Assembly: GCF_964275005.1 (NCBI RefSeq)
Contig: NC_092698.1
Span: 21,961,309-22,025,308 of the forward strand
DNA: 64,000 nt
Origin: Diadema setosum
Taxonomy: Eukaryota; Echinodermata; Echinoidea; Diadematoida; Diadematidae
Direction of reading: 5' to 3'
Positions 1-11,675 of the stretch are shown here, in pieces (the first letter of the stretch is position 1; every line of letters starts with the position of its first letter). Under the pieces are notes generated by a model that had not been told where the DNA came from, did not search any database, and saw only the letters and a list, made by a program, of their open reading frames with translations. A program made the position numbers and the translations under genes.

Positions 1-134
1 GCATCCCTGAATTTGTGCGTTTTGGAATAATGAACCCTCGGAATAACGAACCTTGTTTCATTTCTGGATTAACGAACCTTCGGAATAACGAACCTTGTTT
101 CATTTCTGGATTAAAGAACCTTAAGAATAACGAG
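1..134. repeat. 42-bp tandem repeat, about 3 copies
   Basis: Units with the core CGGAATAACGAACCTTG repeat at positions 39 and 81 with a partial third unit at 122; the array may continue left of the window. The phrase AAACCTTCGGA plus GATAAACGAAC recurs in the array at 56.4-58.0 kb, so the two are related. Confidence 0.8.
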
Positions 135-1938
135 TATAACCCGCAGAACCAGCTTGTGTTAAAAAACAACAACAACACTCATGGCTAAACATGGAAAGAC
201 AGTGTACACATAATACACATGATGCATGGTACAGCATGTGAGTAGATAGGTAATGAAAACGAACTAAAAAGTGATAACCCAACAACTGATTATAATGTTA
301 GAGGGGTTACATAAAAAAGGTGACTGAAGATGACATAAAGTGAAGGGGAACATAAATAGCTCAAGCGATATTATCGACAGCCAATTTTCTGTACTCACTG
401 ACTGTCATCGGGGAGACAGAAAGAGAAAGAGAGAGAGAGAGAGATGGGGGGGGGGAGAGAAAGATTGATGTTTCTCTATTCTTTTTTTTCCTTTTAATCT
501 GTTTTTCCCCTTTCCAGTGTCATACCGATTGTGCATAGGAGTCATTAGAGAAGTCTCAAGACCTCGTGTACCTTCGTGGTATACGTAATTGACATTTTAC
601 CACATGGAGGGAATTTCCCTGGACGAACAGCCGACAATGGATGCACTTCAAGGATGAGAAAATGATTGTTGAGGTTGAGAAAACTTCTGGGACCTTTTGA
701 GAGAGAGAGAGAAGGAGAACAAAACAATGAAGAAAAAGTGGATGTTGCCCTACTATCCATCTGACTGAAGGGATTGGTTATTTCTTTGTTTGTTTGTTTG
801 CTTGCTTGTTTAATTGGTTGTTTGCTTGTTTGTGAGTCGTAAGAACCGATTTTGAGGATTGCGACAGATGGAGATACATTGACGCGCACAAAGTATGATT
901 ATTTGTCCTCGCATGCACCGCGCGTTTCAAATTGATGATAAGTTTGCGGATTTCTTCGGAGGTGTTGAATTCATCCCCCTGTTTCTTAGAGAAAATGCCA
1001 TGACTTGTCATCTTCTCGGAGGAATGCGAAGCCACCCACCACTGCGACATCATATCCTGCAAAGTTATTTACAATTGACAATGATAAACTGACGCATTAA
1101 GCTGTCACGAGGATTATTCATGACCATGCAAGACGAAAACTTGGCAGATGATCGTCCGACCCAGTAACAACAACAGTATCAGACAGAAACTAAAAGAATT
1201 GAAACTTAGATATTATAGTGATTATATAGACTCAAAATTTTAATAGATTGATACAGAATGAAACCGGTCTTCATATATAGTTTATCCGCCAAAGAACTTC
1301 CCCACACATGAAACAATATGTTGTTTTGGGTTTGCCTTTCCTTTTTAGTTAATGTGCAACTCTGAGTCATATGTTCGACTATAAAATCATTTTAATTTAT
1401 AAGTGGTTGGGATATAATACACGCAATCAAACGTTCGCAGATTTGTGTGCTTTCAGGAATATTCGGTTGTCCCATCCCGATTTTCGAACAATATAGCCAT
1501 CTTTAATCTGCCTAGACCAAGAAGAAAAAGAAGAAGAAGAAGAAAAAAAAAAAGACAGAAGTACCAGAAAAGAAAGAAAAATATCAGAAAGAAGAGCAAT
1601 AAACAAATACAATCTCAATGTCTTTGATTTCATTAGTAGGCGACAGTAATGACAATATGCCACTAATAGTGAAACGTGAATGAATTTTCTTGATTTTATA
1701 ATCATCGTTTCTTTTGCATGTGATTTCATACGTAACATTATTTTAAACATCACTGTTTCAAAAAGCTGTCAGTTCGTTTCATCACTGTACCATGGTTGTC
1801 GTTGACATTTTTCTTAATGCTGTTTTTGACATGATGATGATATTATTGATGATGATGATGATGATAATGATTATTACTGTACTAATATTCCTATCATTAT
1901 CAATATCTTCATCGACAGTATGATTATCACCCGCATCC
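135..1938. other. non-coding stretch with simple repeats
   Basis: It holds a (GA)n run at 419-450, an (AAG)n run at 1518-1556 and a (GAT)n run at 1831-1870. The minus-strand frame 1062-880 reads somewhat like protein (EEIRKLIINLKRA) with a possible acceptor near 1058, but has no convincing donor. I see no gene that I can support. Confidence 0.6.
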
Positions 1939-2164
1939 GGGCATTTACCCCCTGATGGCAATTACCCCCCCCCCCACCCCCTCCCCCCCCCCCCCCACCC
2001 CGGCTAATAGGCTACTGGTTAGTAGTAAGATTAGAGCAAAGATTATATAGGGTTAGGGTTAGGTTTAGGGTTGAGAGTTTGAGTTAGGGTTAGCAGTAGG
2101 TTCAGGATTAGGATTAGGGCTATAGGGGAAGGGTTCGGGGTAATTGCCCAGGGGGTAAATGCCC
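1939..2164. mobile_element. TIR element carrying poly-C and telomere-like repeats
   Basis: The ends GGGCATTTACCCCCTG...GGCAATTACCCC at 1939 and their inverse at 2136-2164 match except for a 2-nt indel, giving about 26-bp terminal inverted repeats. Inside lie long C tracts (1967-1996) and degenerate TTAGGG repeats. No target duplication is obvious. Confidence 0.65.
2048..2125 (+). repeat. interstitial telomere-like (TTAGGG)n
   Basis: Two perfect TTAGGG units then variants (TTTAGGG, TTAGGATTAGG). It sits inside the TIR element at 1939-2164, so it is not a chromosome end. Confidence 0.75.
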
Positions 2165-4499
2165 TAGACCCATCACCATCACCATCCCCATCACCATTAA
2201 TAATACTACTTCTACTGCTATCATATCGCTTGTTGTTACTGTTGATGATATGATTGTATGCAACATCTTGGCGCGAAACTCGATATGTCGAGACGTGTCG
2301 CGATCGCGCCTGGTACGAGGAGCCAACAAGTTGTCCTTGATCCTGAAAACACACACACACACAGGCACACGCATATAGAAAATGCCATTTTCCGTTCTTT
2401 GCAGGATATTGGTCTATCCCACAGTTAAGGTTCAAGTTCAAGTTCGCTGAAGAAATACTGTGACAGCGAACGCTCAGCATACATTAGTGAAAAACAAAAA
2501 AGAAAGATTAACATCATGTGTGAAGTATATACTTCTCGCAAAGTATAGTTTGAGATGTATAGATCTCGCTAAACATCTAGAACATTGAGGCAGTCTCCAC
2601 TGATGTTTCAGTTGATATGACAAGTTTGTTGTTGGCAGTTTCTGTGTCATTTAGAAGAAAACTAAAAAAAAAAAAAAAAAAAAAACCACACTAAACTCTC
2701 TGTCTATAGTAGCCCTTCTGTGAATACAAAAAAGGAAAGAGTGTGAAGTGTTTTATATGCCTTCATTTTAACTTGAGTTGAAAAGGATCTAGAGTGAAAA
2801 TAAAAAAATAATTCACTTTTATGTTTTCTCTCTTGAATTATAGATATTGACTCTTTCTTGGGTTAACTTTGCAATTCGTGATCAGCAATCCCGGTCAGTA
2901 ATATTCCCGTATCAGCGTATAAAGACAGCTTTCGGAAGGACTATGTGTACACTCCTTTGCACCACTAACGAGTTAATCTGTGTGCAATTGCTGTTAAAGT
3001 GTTATTGAATGACTGGAAAAAATTGTTTCAGCGTTAATATGGCTGTCTTCAAAGGAAATGATAGAAAGTGAGAGGGGAAGAGATATAGAGATTAAAAAAA
3101 AAGCGTAAAGTCATGTAGGTATCGACCGAATCAGATTAGCGTAATGAAATATCCACGGCATATTAATGATATCCCGCTCTCTACGACCTGTGCGTGTGGT
3201 TTGGTTTGCACTTTAAGAAATGGGAGTGTTTTCTGTTGCGGCATAACGGGAAGGAGCCGCCTGGTCTTTTCACGCGTGCTTCAAAATATCATCTAATCAA
3301 AACATCCTGATATTTTTTTTTTCTCTTGAATACATAATATATAGGTGAGAAAAAACGCCAGCCATGTATAGTGCAAACAGCAAACAAGCACATCGATAAA
3401 GGTTTCCACATGTTTTCTTCAAAAAAAAAAGAAGAAGATATTTCCCCTTTAGACTCTGGTCATTCGGATTTAATGGTAGAATAGAATGTTTTCGAGCAAC
3501 AATAATCATGAATTCATTCTCTACAGATATACTGGATTGGCTGTCAAAATGAAGGCGTTATGGTATTCCATCCGCACCCGTATCAGAGATAATTCTCTGT
3601 TACAGGGAAAACCATGCTGTGTATTTGTATTTGCATTTACTTCATTGCACTATGCTAACATGCCATTTCACCTGATGCTCGTACAAATCATTATTGTTAT
3701 AATATTGTGTGATTTGGATAGAGTAAAAATAGATGAACTTCAAATGAAAATGAAAAAGTTCGTCACTCCAACATCCCAGGGCAGTCGATTTGCCAGAGAT
3801 TTGCCGTGTGTCAGAGAATTTTCGACTTGGTGATTGGTATACCTTTGTGATATATACTGTATTTTCCTATTGAAGAGTGAGAATTGAAGATATTGCTTCA
3901 GAATAATGTCTCTTCCTTCTATGGGAGGCTTTCTGTGGGGATTCAAATCATGAAAACACAGACACACACATGAATATATTATGTTTTCAAGAACCAAAAA
4001 TATTCTCGTCAGTCGCGTCGCTCCAGTATCAATAAAGATATATCGGAGATAATTATTCATTTTATTTTCCAAAAGTCCCTCCCCTCATCTTACATTTATG
4101 GCTCCTCCTTACATAGCCATCACCAAATACGTGGATGCTTCCATTTCGAACGCAGGGGGGAAATGTCTTCACGGCGAGACGGGATCACATTTACTGTGTC
4201 TCGATTGTTGTTGTTGTTGTTTTTCATTATTTTTCTTTTGCACACATCCCTCGTAGAGCCCGCGCGCTGCATACCAATTTTCCCTTCTCCTCGCTACGAC
4301 TTGTGATATATAATATATGTATTTTTTTATTGGGCACTCGTGGATGCTTTATAACAACTCCCCCCTCCGCTGACTCTTCTCATTTCAGGCAATTCCCGTC
4401 TCTCAGTCACCATCTCCTGATCCAATACTCCGACGCCACTTTTTGGTCTTCCACTTTGTCACGTTCTCCTTGCCCCGCCTTGTGAGATATCTTCATTTC
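2165..4499. other. non-coding stretch
   Basis: It has short CA runs near 2350, A tracts at 2663 and AT-rich sequence. ORFs at 3486-3833 and 4135-4485 have no recognisable domains, signal peptides or splice context and overlap other-frame ORFs. I see no gene. Confidence 0.5.
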
Positions 4500-4614
4500 A
4501 TCCGATGCTGCCTCTCTAGTTGGAGATCATTCGAGTTTTTTTTTAGTGCCGAGTTGAATAAGAGCCTCCGTCCGAAAAGTCTTTCTCAGCGACTGCGTGG
4601 ATTCTAACTTGCAG
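4500..4614 (+). other. possible 5' leader exon (donor GCAG|GTAAGA at 4615)
   Basis: A strong consensus donor at 4615 follows a GC-richer stretch. It could be the untranslated first exon joined to the acceptor at 7069 before the secreted-precursor ORF. The start of the exon is not defined by the sequence, and no transcript evidence is available. Confidence 0.25.
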
Positions 4615-4615
4615 G

Positions 4616-6857
4616 TAAGAGCGTTTCCTTCAATTCGTGCAATGTGACTTGTATTATCGTAATCACGATCTATAATATCAGAACTCTTTGCTCTAATTTG
4701 ATCAATCTCGATCGGGTAGTCAGTATTATGAGATTCGCCATTTCCTCTCTTATCTTAGTTGATATTCAAGTGTAGGTGACAGGGTTTCACTGAAAATTTT
4801 TAACCATTAAGAATCCTTTCCATGAACTTCAAGCTCAAAAGTTTGTACATAGAATGGGTCTAAGGCGGTCTTTGAAACGTTGAATGAAATAGCGATTACT
4901 GTTTATGCTCTTATAAAAAGGGTATTTTTGATGATATATATCAGAAAGAAGGATGAATTGTAGCTGTGAAGTAAATGTTTCTATGTATGAATGGTAAGGT
5001 GTCAAATTCTTAAGGTCTGTCGTTCCATCGCCTGTCATAAATGATAAAATGTTCAAAGTCGCTGCGAAACTATTCTGAGAGCTTAGACGTCTTCACGTCT
5101 TTACGACTAACTCCGCCGATGGAGAAAGATATAACGTGCAGATACATGGTGATGAATAAAAATATACAGTAAACCTTTGTCCTGAAAAAATATGGTAACG
5201 TTTAATAATAGAATGGTTTTTGTAACAGCCAACAAATTATTTTCAACCCACTTTATTTATCTTTGCTGGTGTATTATGTTGTTTGATTGTGTGATCGCTG
5301 TCTTATCTGTTTGTCTACATCATGTCCACGATAAGTTTTAGGTATACAATGTACTCTTATTTCGAGATATATTCCAAATTTGTGTATCCTTTTTGAAAAG
5401 TAGAATGTTTTCATTCGTAAAAGATTGTATGTTTTCAATCGCAAACAATGTTTGGATACTTACAAATATACATATCTAATTCAACATATATACAACTTAA
5501 CATAAAATGTAACCATTCTAAATGTGACTGCGTCACAGAACCAACAACAATAAAAAAAATGCCAGTTATGGATTTCAAGTTAAGTATAGATTCTAAGCTT
5601 TGAAATGATACCTAACTCAATACACACAGACTTTTCTATGACCTATAAATAGATAACGGAAAAAATACACACTCTGGAAAAGTGTTTACTGAGAAAAGAG
5701 GCTTTGAAGTTTAGAGTCTGTTCAAGTACCAGTACGTAATATCCTCAACTGTGCTCTGCGCAATGAATGGGACAAAATACAAACAAACAAACAAAAAACA
5801 GGATGTGAATCTACATAGCAACTACAATGGAGGGATAATCAAATTATTAAGCTGACATTCCGCACGCTCTTCTAATAGCACATTCTATTCATGACTACTG
5901 CTCATTTTCAGAGAAGTGGCACCATCCTTTTCAAGGTTACTAGAGTTGAAAGTGAAGGGTGTGTAAAGGGTTCTTAAGAAATGAAAAGGGGCGTAGAAAT
6001 AATGTACCTGATCAATCTGTTCTACTAAAAAAGTGTTCTAGAAAAGCTGCAAAAGAACAACTTCCCATTTAGTCAATGATCCAAACATTAGGATTACATA
6101 TAGAAGAAAATTGCTCTTTCAGAAAATATCAAAGAACTGAGCATTGACTAGGTTGACTCATTTCACCTATTTTGTCTCCTCACCTGGAATCAAGTTGTGT
6201 GACTTTTTGTTGGTTTTGTGACGCACGGTCACAAATGAAAACGCAACGAAATTTCTGAAATACCTTCTGTGGGTGAAAATCTTTATCGTGTATCAATTTT
6301 GTTTCTCATTAATGCCCTGGTGTAGATTGTTCATCGCACAAAAATTAAATTCCGTATGATACGACGAAACTCTATCTCTTGAAAAACAATTACGACAAAC
6401 CTGTGCATCGTCCTGAACAAAATACAGTGTACGATTAAAATAAAAAATGCAGACAAAAAAATACTCCTGAAACTCACTATAACAGAAAATTTGAATCGAT
6501 TCCAAATTAGACTTAGAGTCTTATTGCAGAGCTTCTTAAATGAATACTCATCTACGCTCATGCAATTTGATCTGTTTGAAGTCGAAAATTGCCAGCAAAG
6601 GATTCATTTGCAGAAACGAAAAGATAAAGTTACTCTGAAAGTGATTGAAGATTCTTTCCGAGTCTTAGTCTCTTTGTCATACTTTTTTTTAATGCTGCTG
6701 CCAATGTTTCATCTTTTATTTTTATTCCTTTCCTGTGAAATTTGTATGTATCGAAGCACCTCGTTAGATCAAGGGGACAACTGAAGATAATTATCATATC
6801 AGTTTTGTAACTCGAAGGTCTTGTGCGATTATCATGACCAATGTTCCTTCAGTAGTT
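4616..6857. other. non-coding stretch, possible leader intron
   Basis: AT-rich with no coding signal. If the donor at 4615 and acceptor at 7069 are real, this is most of a 2.5-kb intron in the 5' UTR of the secreted precursor. Confidence 0.35.
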
Positions 6858-6983
6858 CGTTCAGACGGTGATCCTTAACCTCAGGGATAGCTATCTTCGA
6901 GGATGTGCTCGTAGTTAATCACCGTGCAGGCGCACTCTCAAAGATAGCTATCCTCGATTGCTATCACTATCTGAACGTAACTA
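6858..6983. mobile_element. 126-bp hairpin element with two GATAGCTATC palindromes
   Basis: The outer arms GTTCAGACGGTGAT and ATCACTATCTGAAC are inverted with 2 mismatches. The inner arms each hold the 10-bp palindrome GATAGCTATC (6886-6895 and 6943-6952). It lies only about 110 bp upstream of the secreted-precursor exon. Confidence 0.6.
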
Positions 6984-7093
6984 ATATCTTACCAGTACAC
7001 TGATCGCTTGTTTTCTGTATTCCGTTGATGAGTTAAGCAATATTTCATAATGTCTCACGTATGTTGCAGGATCTGTCACCTGATTAGTCACCG

Positions 7094-7624
7094 ATGGAGA
7101 GACTACTGCCCTCCTCCCCTTCTCCCGTCTACTTCATGTTCGTCGTCTTCGTGGTCAGCTGCGGCCCACGATGCGTTATCGGTGACTTCAACTGTGTACC
7201 ATCCAGCTGTCTGAGCGGCGCACCCACACTGGAAAATGCCTTACGCCTGAAGATCGGCGATGTCGAGCAGGCGCTGCAGCAGTGTTTTCCGACCTTCAGG
7301 TTCATCGAGGGGGTTAGCGACGTCCAGATCTCGTCGGCGATCGACCATCTGCGCGCGTGCGACCGCCGAGGGGCCAGTCTGCTGCTCGCGGGAATACAGA
7401 CCTTCCGCACGGAGCTGATCACCCGGTGGCGAAGTTGCTGCAACACACAGACTTTGGGCAAGCGGAGGCGGAGGAGTCATCACTTTGCCGACGACGTCAA
7501 CGAAGCGTTCGCACACGACACGCTGGTCGACGACACGGAGAGAAGGCGATCGCGCTTGCTCGACAGGCTTGTAGACATTGTGGAAAGTCGTTCTCTGGAA
7601 TCATTAGAGCACTATCAAAAATAG
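7094..7624 (+). CDS. secreted cysteine-containing precursor, 176 aa, family not recognised
   Basis: One open frame with an in-frame TAG three codons before the ATG, so the start is firm. Residues 12-29 (VYFMFVVFVV and following) are a signal peptide or anchor. The mature part has Cys at 34, 39, 64, 89, 115 and 116, an even number suited to disulfides. At 122-127 GKRRRR is a strong prohormone-convertase site whose Gly could give a C-terminal amide. A second basic cluster, RRRSR, is at 149-153. GC content is clearly above the surroundings and codon use looks coding. A likely splice acceptor, ATGTTGCAG, ends at 7069, so a 5' leader exon is expected upstream. It could be a neuropeptide or growth-factor-like precursor, or simply a small secreted protein. 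No match to insulin/relaxin, CRH, calcitonin or glycoprotein-hormone spacing is seen. Confidence 0.75.
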   Translation: MERLLPSSPSPVYFMFVVFVVSCGPRCVIGDFNCVPSSCLSGAPTLENALRLKIGDVEQALQQCFPTFRFIEGVSDVQISSAIDHLRACDRRGASLLLAGIQTFRTELITRWRSCCNTQTLGKRRRRSHHFADDVNEAFAHDTLVDDTERRRSRLLDRLVDIVESRSLESLEHYQK

Positions 7625-9719
7625 ATAGATTTTGTTTGATGGACTATACGTCTTATTTGTGTGTGTGAACAGTCATTTTGATGTCGGCAGAACGGTCGAG
7701 CCTACCTGGACGGGAGTGATCGTATCATACGTCGTTTGTGTATATCTGTATAGTTATGAGCCTATTTATACCTGTTTTGTGGTGTGTTTTGTGTGTTCTT
7801 GGTATTCTATATTCAGCAAACCTCACGTTATACATGACTCTGCCAACGAATCTTAATGATTTAAAATGTTCACTCCGTAGCTCAAAGTATGAGCCTACGT
7901 ATCTATGCAGAGAATGTTGGTATGACACTTTTCATAAGAGCACTTCAACCATCGGGAAGAAGTTAAGAGACGTAAGTCCATGTTCATTACATGCCGTTGA
8001 TAACAAAAATGCTTTGAAATCGATCGCGACAACATTCATAATAATCATCCGTATGAAGGTTCAGCCGTAATGATTTATCAATCGCTTGGTCGACAAACAT
8101 TAAAGTGGTTCCATGGTTAGATATTAGATACATCGTAGCTCTGACGGCTGAAAATGTCAGTGGTGTCGCCGCCGCGTCGAGATCAGAACCGTTAGGATGA
8201 AAATCTGTAGAATTGCCAGGTAATTTGTCAGGAATGCCATGGACATGGATGACAACGATAAATACAGCATACCGATGTTTCTCGAGGCGAAAAAGTATCA
8301 CTGAATAGGTTTCCATCTGTTTAAAAACAAAGCAGAAATAATCAGTGTGTCAGTATCGCCTGCCACTATCTGACATCACACGGTATTAAGTATAGACTAT
8401 TCATGCTGTAGTGACATTCTTAATATGTATAGGGCACTTGTCACAGTGTAGAGATCATATGGTGTAACACTATACAAAAAAGACCCACCAAACACACCAG
8501 CATCGTTGTGTTCGTGATAATTTGTGATCAAATGCAGAGACATCAGTACACTTGCATATCCACTGTTACTGCTTTCAGCATTAAAAAAAAAAAAATTGTT
8601 CAGATATGCAGCGCAAAATGTGATTCATAAACTTATTATTGTGCCGCTTATCATGAAAGAACACGCTCATTGTCTCTAATTGATTTCAATTGTCATAAGC
8701 TAAGTAAAGTGTAGAAAGAATAACTTTTAGTGTTGCTGCAAACATTCACAATGCATGATTACGTAAGACTGGGTTTAAACGAGACTTCATTTCACAGTCG
8801 TAATGATGTTTACAACCGCAGTAATCGATGTGACGTGCGATGTATAACGACCAAGAAGAAGTATACGAGAAGAGAAATCAGAGAAGCACTGAACAATCAT
8901 GATCTAAGAATGTTCTTTTTGGTGATATGGTGTAATTCATGATCATATCTCCAAAAAAAAGTGCAACTATCAGATTTATATATATGACATCTTGCCTTGA
9001 ATCAAAGCGTTTTACAAAAAAGGAAAATTAACTTTAAAGGGCCATCTATAGAAATTCCTAGTGTATAGGAAACTTTAAACTTACATTGTCAGCTGTTTCT
9101 TCACGTTGAAGTATTGAAATAATTAGTGCATGACATCAGTCATTGTTCATACCAAAATTGACATTTTTTTGGCGCTTCTCATATTCACAATGTGGAAAAT
9201 TGTTTCTGCGTACCTACTCAGGAAACCGCATCCTCATTATCTTTACGGTTAATTTGCTCTAAATGATACACTACGCTCCTCACTAACGTCACGCTGCCAC
9301 GTGTGTCAGTATCAGTATGTGAGGAATATAATGAATGAAAAGAAACGACTCACAGATGTTGGTGGTTAGAAAGTGTGACAGTCACGCATTGTACATACTG
9401 TACTTTACCCAACTTGTACTGCAGCCGCGAGTTTGTATTCAATACACGATTACCACGAGTCATTATTCTTGTGAAAGAATGTTGTTTATTCGCCAAGAAA
9501 AGGGTGCTTATTACACAACTACGCTTTGTCTTCGAGAGTCGTTGTTCAGTGTTCCCCCTGTTAACATTCCAACTTTGTTTAGTTAGTTTTCTTGTCTTTA
9601 TATGTCTGTGTTTGTTCGCGAAATTTTACGATGTGTAATTTAATGTGTACAGAAAGTGTATGATAATATATATGTTATATTGATGATTCATTCAATAAAG
9701 ATGATTTTTTTTCCTGTTA
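7625..9719 (+). other. probable 3' UTR of the secreted precursor, polyA signal at 9694
   Basis: About 2.1 kb without convincing coding sequence. AATAAA at 9694-9699 followed by a T-rich stretch is a good end. The ORFs inside overlap one another in several frames and have low-complexity or unremarkable composition. Confidence 0.4.
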
Positions 9720-9961
9720 AATCACGATTTGATAATGTGTAACTTTCGGGATGATTTATTCTGGTATTCCCTTATGTATACACTGCTGTCGCAAAGTTTG
9801 AGAAATCGGAGAGCTGGTCGTCGAGGCGAAAATAAATTGTGGCCGTGCGATGATGAGCATGCTGATGATGATAAAATGATTAATACCTTGTGAAGATGGT
9901 GATGTGCATGAACGATAATAGTGCTAACACAACAAATATGAGAATATGAATTATGACGATA

Positions 9962-9964
9962 GAC

Positions 9965-10035
<71 letters not shown>

Positions 10036-10048
10036 TAATGGTAAGTTT

Positions 10049-10100
<52 letters not shown>
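9962..10100. repeat. (AAT)n followed by (ATT)n, inverted microsatellite pair
   Basis: About 70 bp of AAT repeats, a 20-bp spacer, then about 50 bp of ATT repeats. The arms are self-complementary and could fold into one long hairpin. Confidence 0.9.
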
Positions 10101-10101
<1 letters not shown>

Positions 10102-10179
10102 CATTCAAATTCATGAAATTCTTTTGAATAATTACGCAGTACCCGCTGCATGCTATAAGGATTAGAACCAACACTTGCT

Positions 10180-10400
10180 GTCGGGGAAAGCTCGGTGGTC
10201 TAGTGGAGATGACGCCTGTCCGGTGATCAGGAGGTCGTAGGTTCGAATCCTGCTCGAGTATGTACGCCCATGGTTTTTTATCATGGCTACTACTAAAACA
10301 CTGATCAATTCAGTGCTTATTTACGTCGATGTAGGGCAATTTGTCAATCAGTTGCAATTATTATTATTATCATTATTATTATTATCATACTCTAAAAAGG
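10180..10400 (+). mobile_element. tRNA-derived SINE with ATT tail
   Basis: The head has an A box TGGTCTAGTGG at 10196-10206 and a perfect B box GGTTCGAATCC at 10240-10250, the Pol III promoter of a tRNA. The acceptor arm does not pair well and the body runs on for about 110 bp to an (ATT)n tail, so this is a SINE and not a working tRNA gene. Confidence 0.75.
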
Positions 10401-10622
10401 AAATGGTAAATCAAAATTCAAAATGCTATCACTCCTCCAACTTTTTGTAAGTGTTAAATTTAACACTCAAAATATTGGTTTATATCATTTCTAAAATGGT
10501 ATAGTTGAACATTTTGCGCTCTAAATTGAACGTTTTGAGTGCTATATTTAAAGTTCTACAAAAGGTTGGACGAGTGGCAACATTGAAGATGTTGATTTAC
10601 CATTTCATTTTATCAGAGTGTA
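10388..10622. mobile_element. TA-flanked foldback element (MITE)
   Basis: The left arm TACTCTAAAAAGGAAATGGT and the right arm, inverse TACACTCTGATAAAATGAAATGGT, share about 60 bp of imperfect inverted repeat. TA lies at both edges. It abuts the SINE tail. Confidence 0.65.
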
Positions 10623-10724
10623 TAATGATTATTACTACAATTATTAGCAATAGCAATAATGATGGCAAAAATTATGAATTATGGTGACAGCAATTATGAA
10701 AATATAATCGTTCTCATCAGTATT

Positions 10725-10815
10725 GTTATCATTATCATTATCATCATTATCGTGATAATGATTGTGATGTTGATGATGATGATGATTATCATTCTCATCA
10801 TCATCATTAGCAGCA
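10725..10815. repeat. degenerate (ATC/GAT)n microsatellite
   Basis: Alternating ATT/ATC and GAT trinucleotides. ORFs of isoleucine and methionine runs here are artefacts of the repeat. Confidence 0.8.
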
Positions 10816-11036
10816 GCAACTTAATCTCCATAGCTCAGATAAAAAGGAAAAGATAGAAAGACGAAGAATAAAAGAATAGAATAACAGAGAATCTTAGTAT
10901 ATTTGCTACTTATACCACTACTACTCAGTATATTTGCTACTTATGCCACTACTACTTCTCTTGTACAGCCACTATATACTGCTACCATCATACCGTATAC
11001 ACTGCTATAAATGATATACTTCTATTTCTAATCATT

Positions 11037-11043
11037 ACTACTA

Positions 11044-11124
<81 letters not shown>
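11037..11124. repeat. (CTA)n microsatellite
   Basis: Nearly pure CTA trinucleotides, about 28 units. Confidence 0.95.
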
Positions 11125-11675
11125 TACAATATATGAATACTATACTCAAACTACTGCTGATATCATTATCATTATCATAATTATGCTTCTACTTTTCGAC
11201 GCTGCGAAGTCTCATACACGCAATATTGACACTCTCACGCTGGCCTTAATTCTACACAACTATATCCGACCAAAGCCTGACCGTTTTTGGGTGTGTCTAT
11301 GATCCCAGAAGGAAAAAAAATCCCATCTTAAGACAGAAGCAAGTATTTGAGTGCATTTGAATACGTCATAATTGCTGAAACGAACAATGTAATGGACAGC
11401 ACTATTTCATCATTAAATGGGTATAGCAGCATCATAACAGCCACGTCATGCGGACCCAAGGATCACACCCCCCCCCTTAACCCAATCCTTCCCTTGAATC
11501 TTGAATCTTGAATCTTTGCATTCCGTCATAATGTTCTTTCACCAGTTTTCTTCAAGTTGAATATTCTCAGGCCTGCTAAAAATTCTGCTAATTCTTCTAA
11601 ATTTATATGAGATACAATTTCTGAGCCTGTTATGACGACCAGGACTTTCAAAATTGTCACACTTTGTACAACCTC

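Noticed and set aside
895..1092. Possible exon on either strand
   Set aside because: Reads somewhat protein-like (minus: EEIRKLIINLKRA) but lacks a good donor, homology or a partner exon.
2048..2125. Chromosome end
   Set aside because: Only about 80 bp of degenerate TTAGGG, flanked on both sides by ordinary sequence and by inverted repeats.
10190..10260. Possible functional tRNA gene
   Set aside because: A and B boxes are present but the acceptor stem does not pair and the unit continues into a SINE body and tail.
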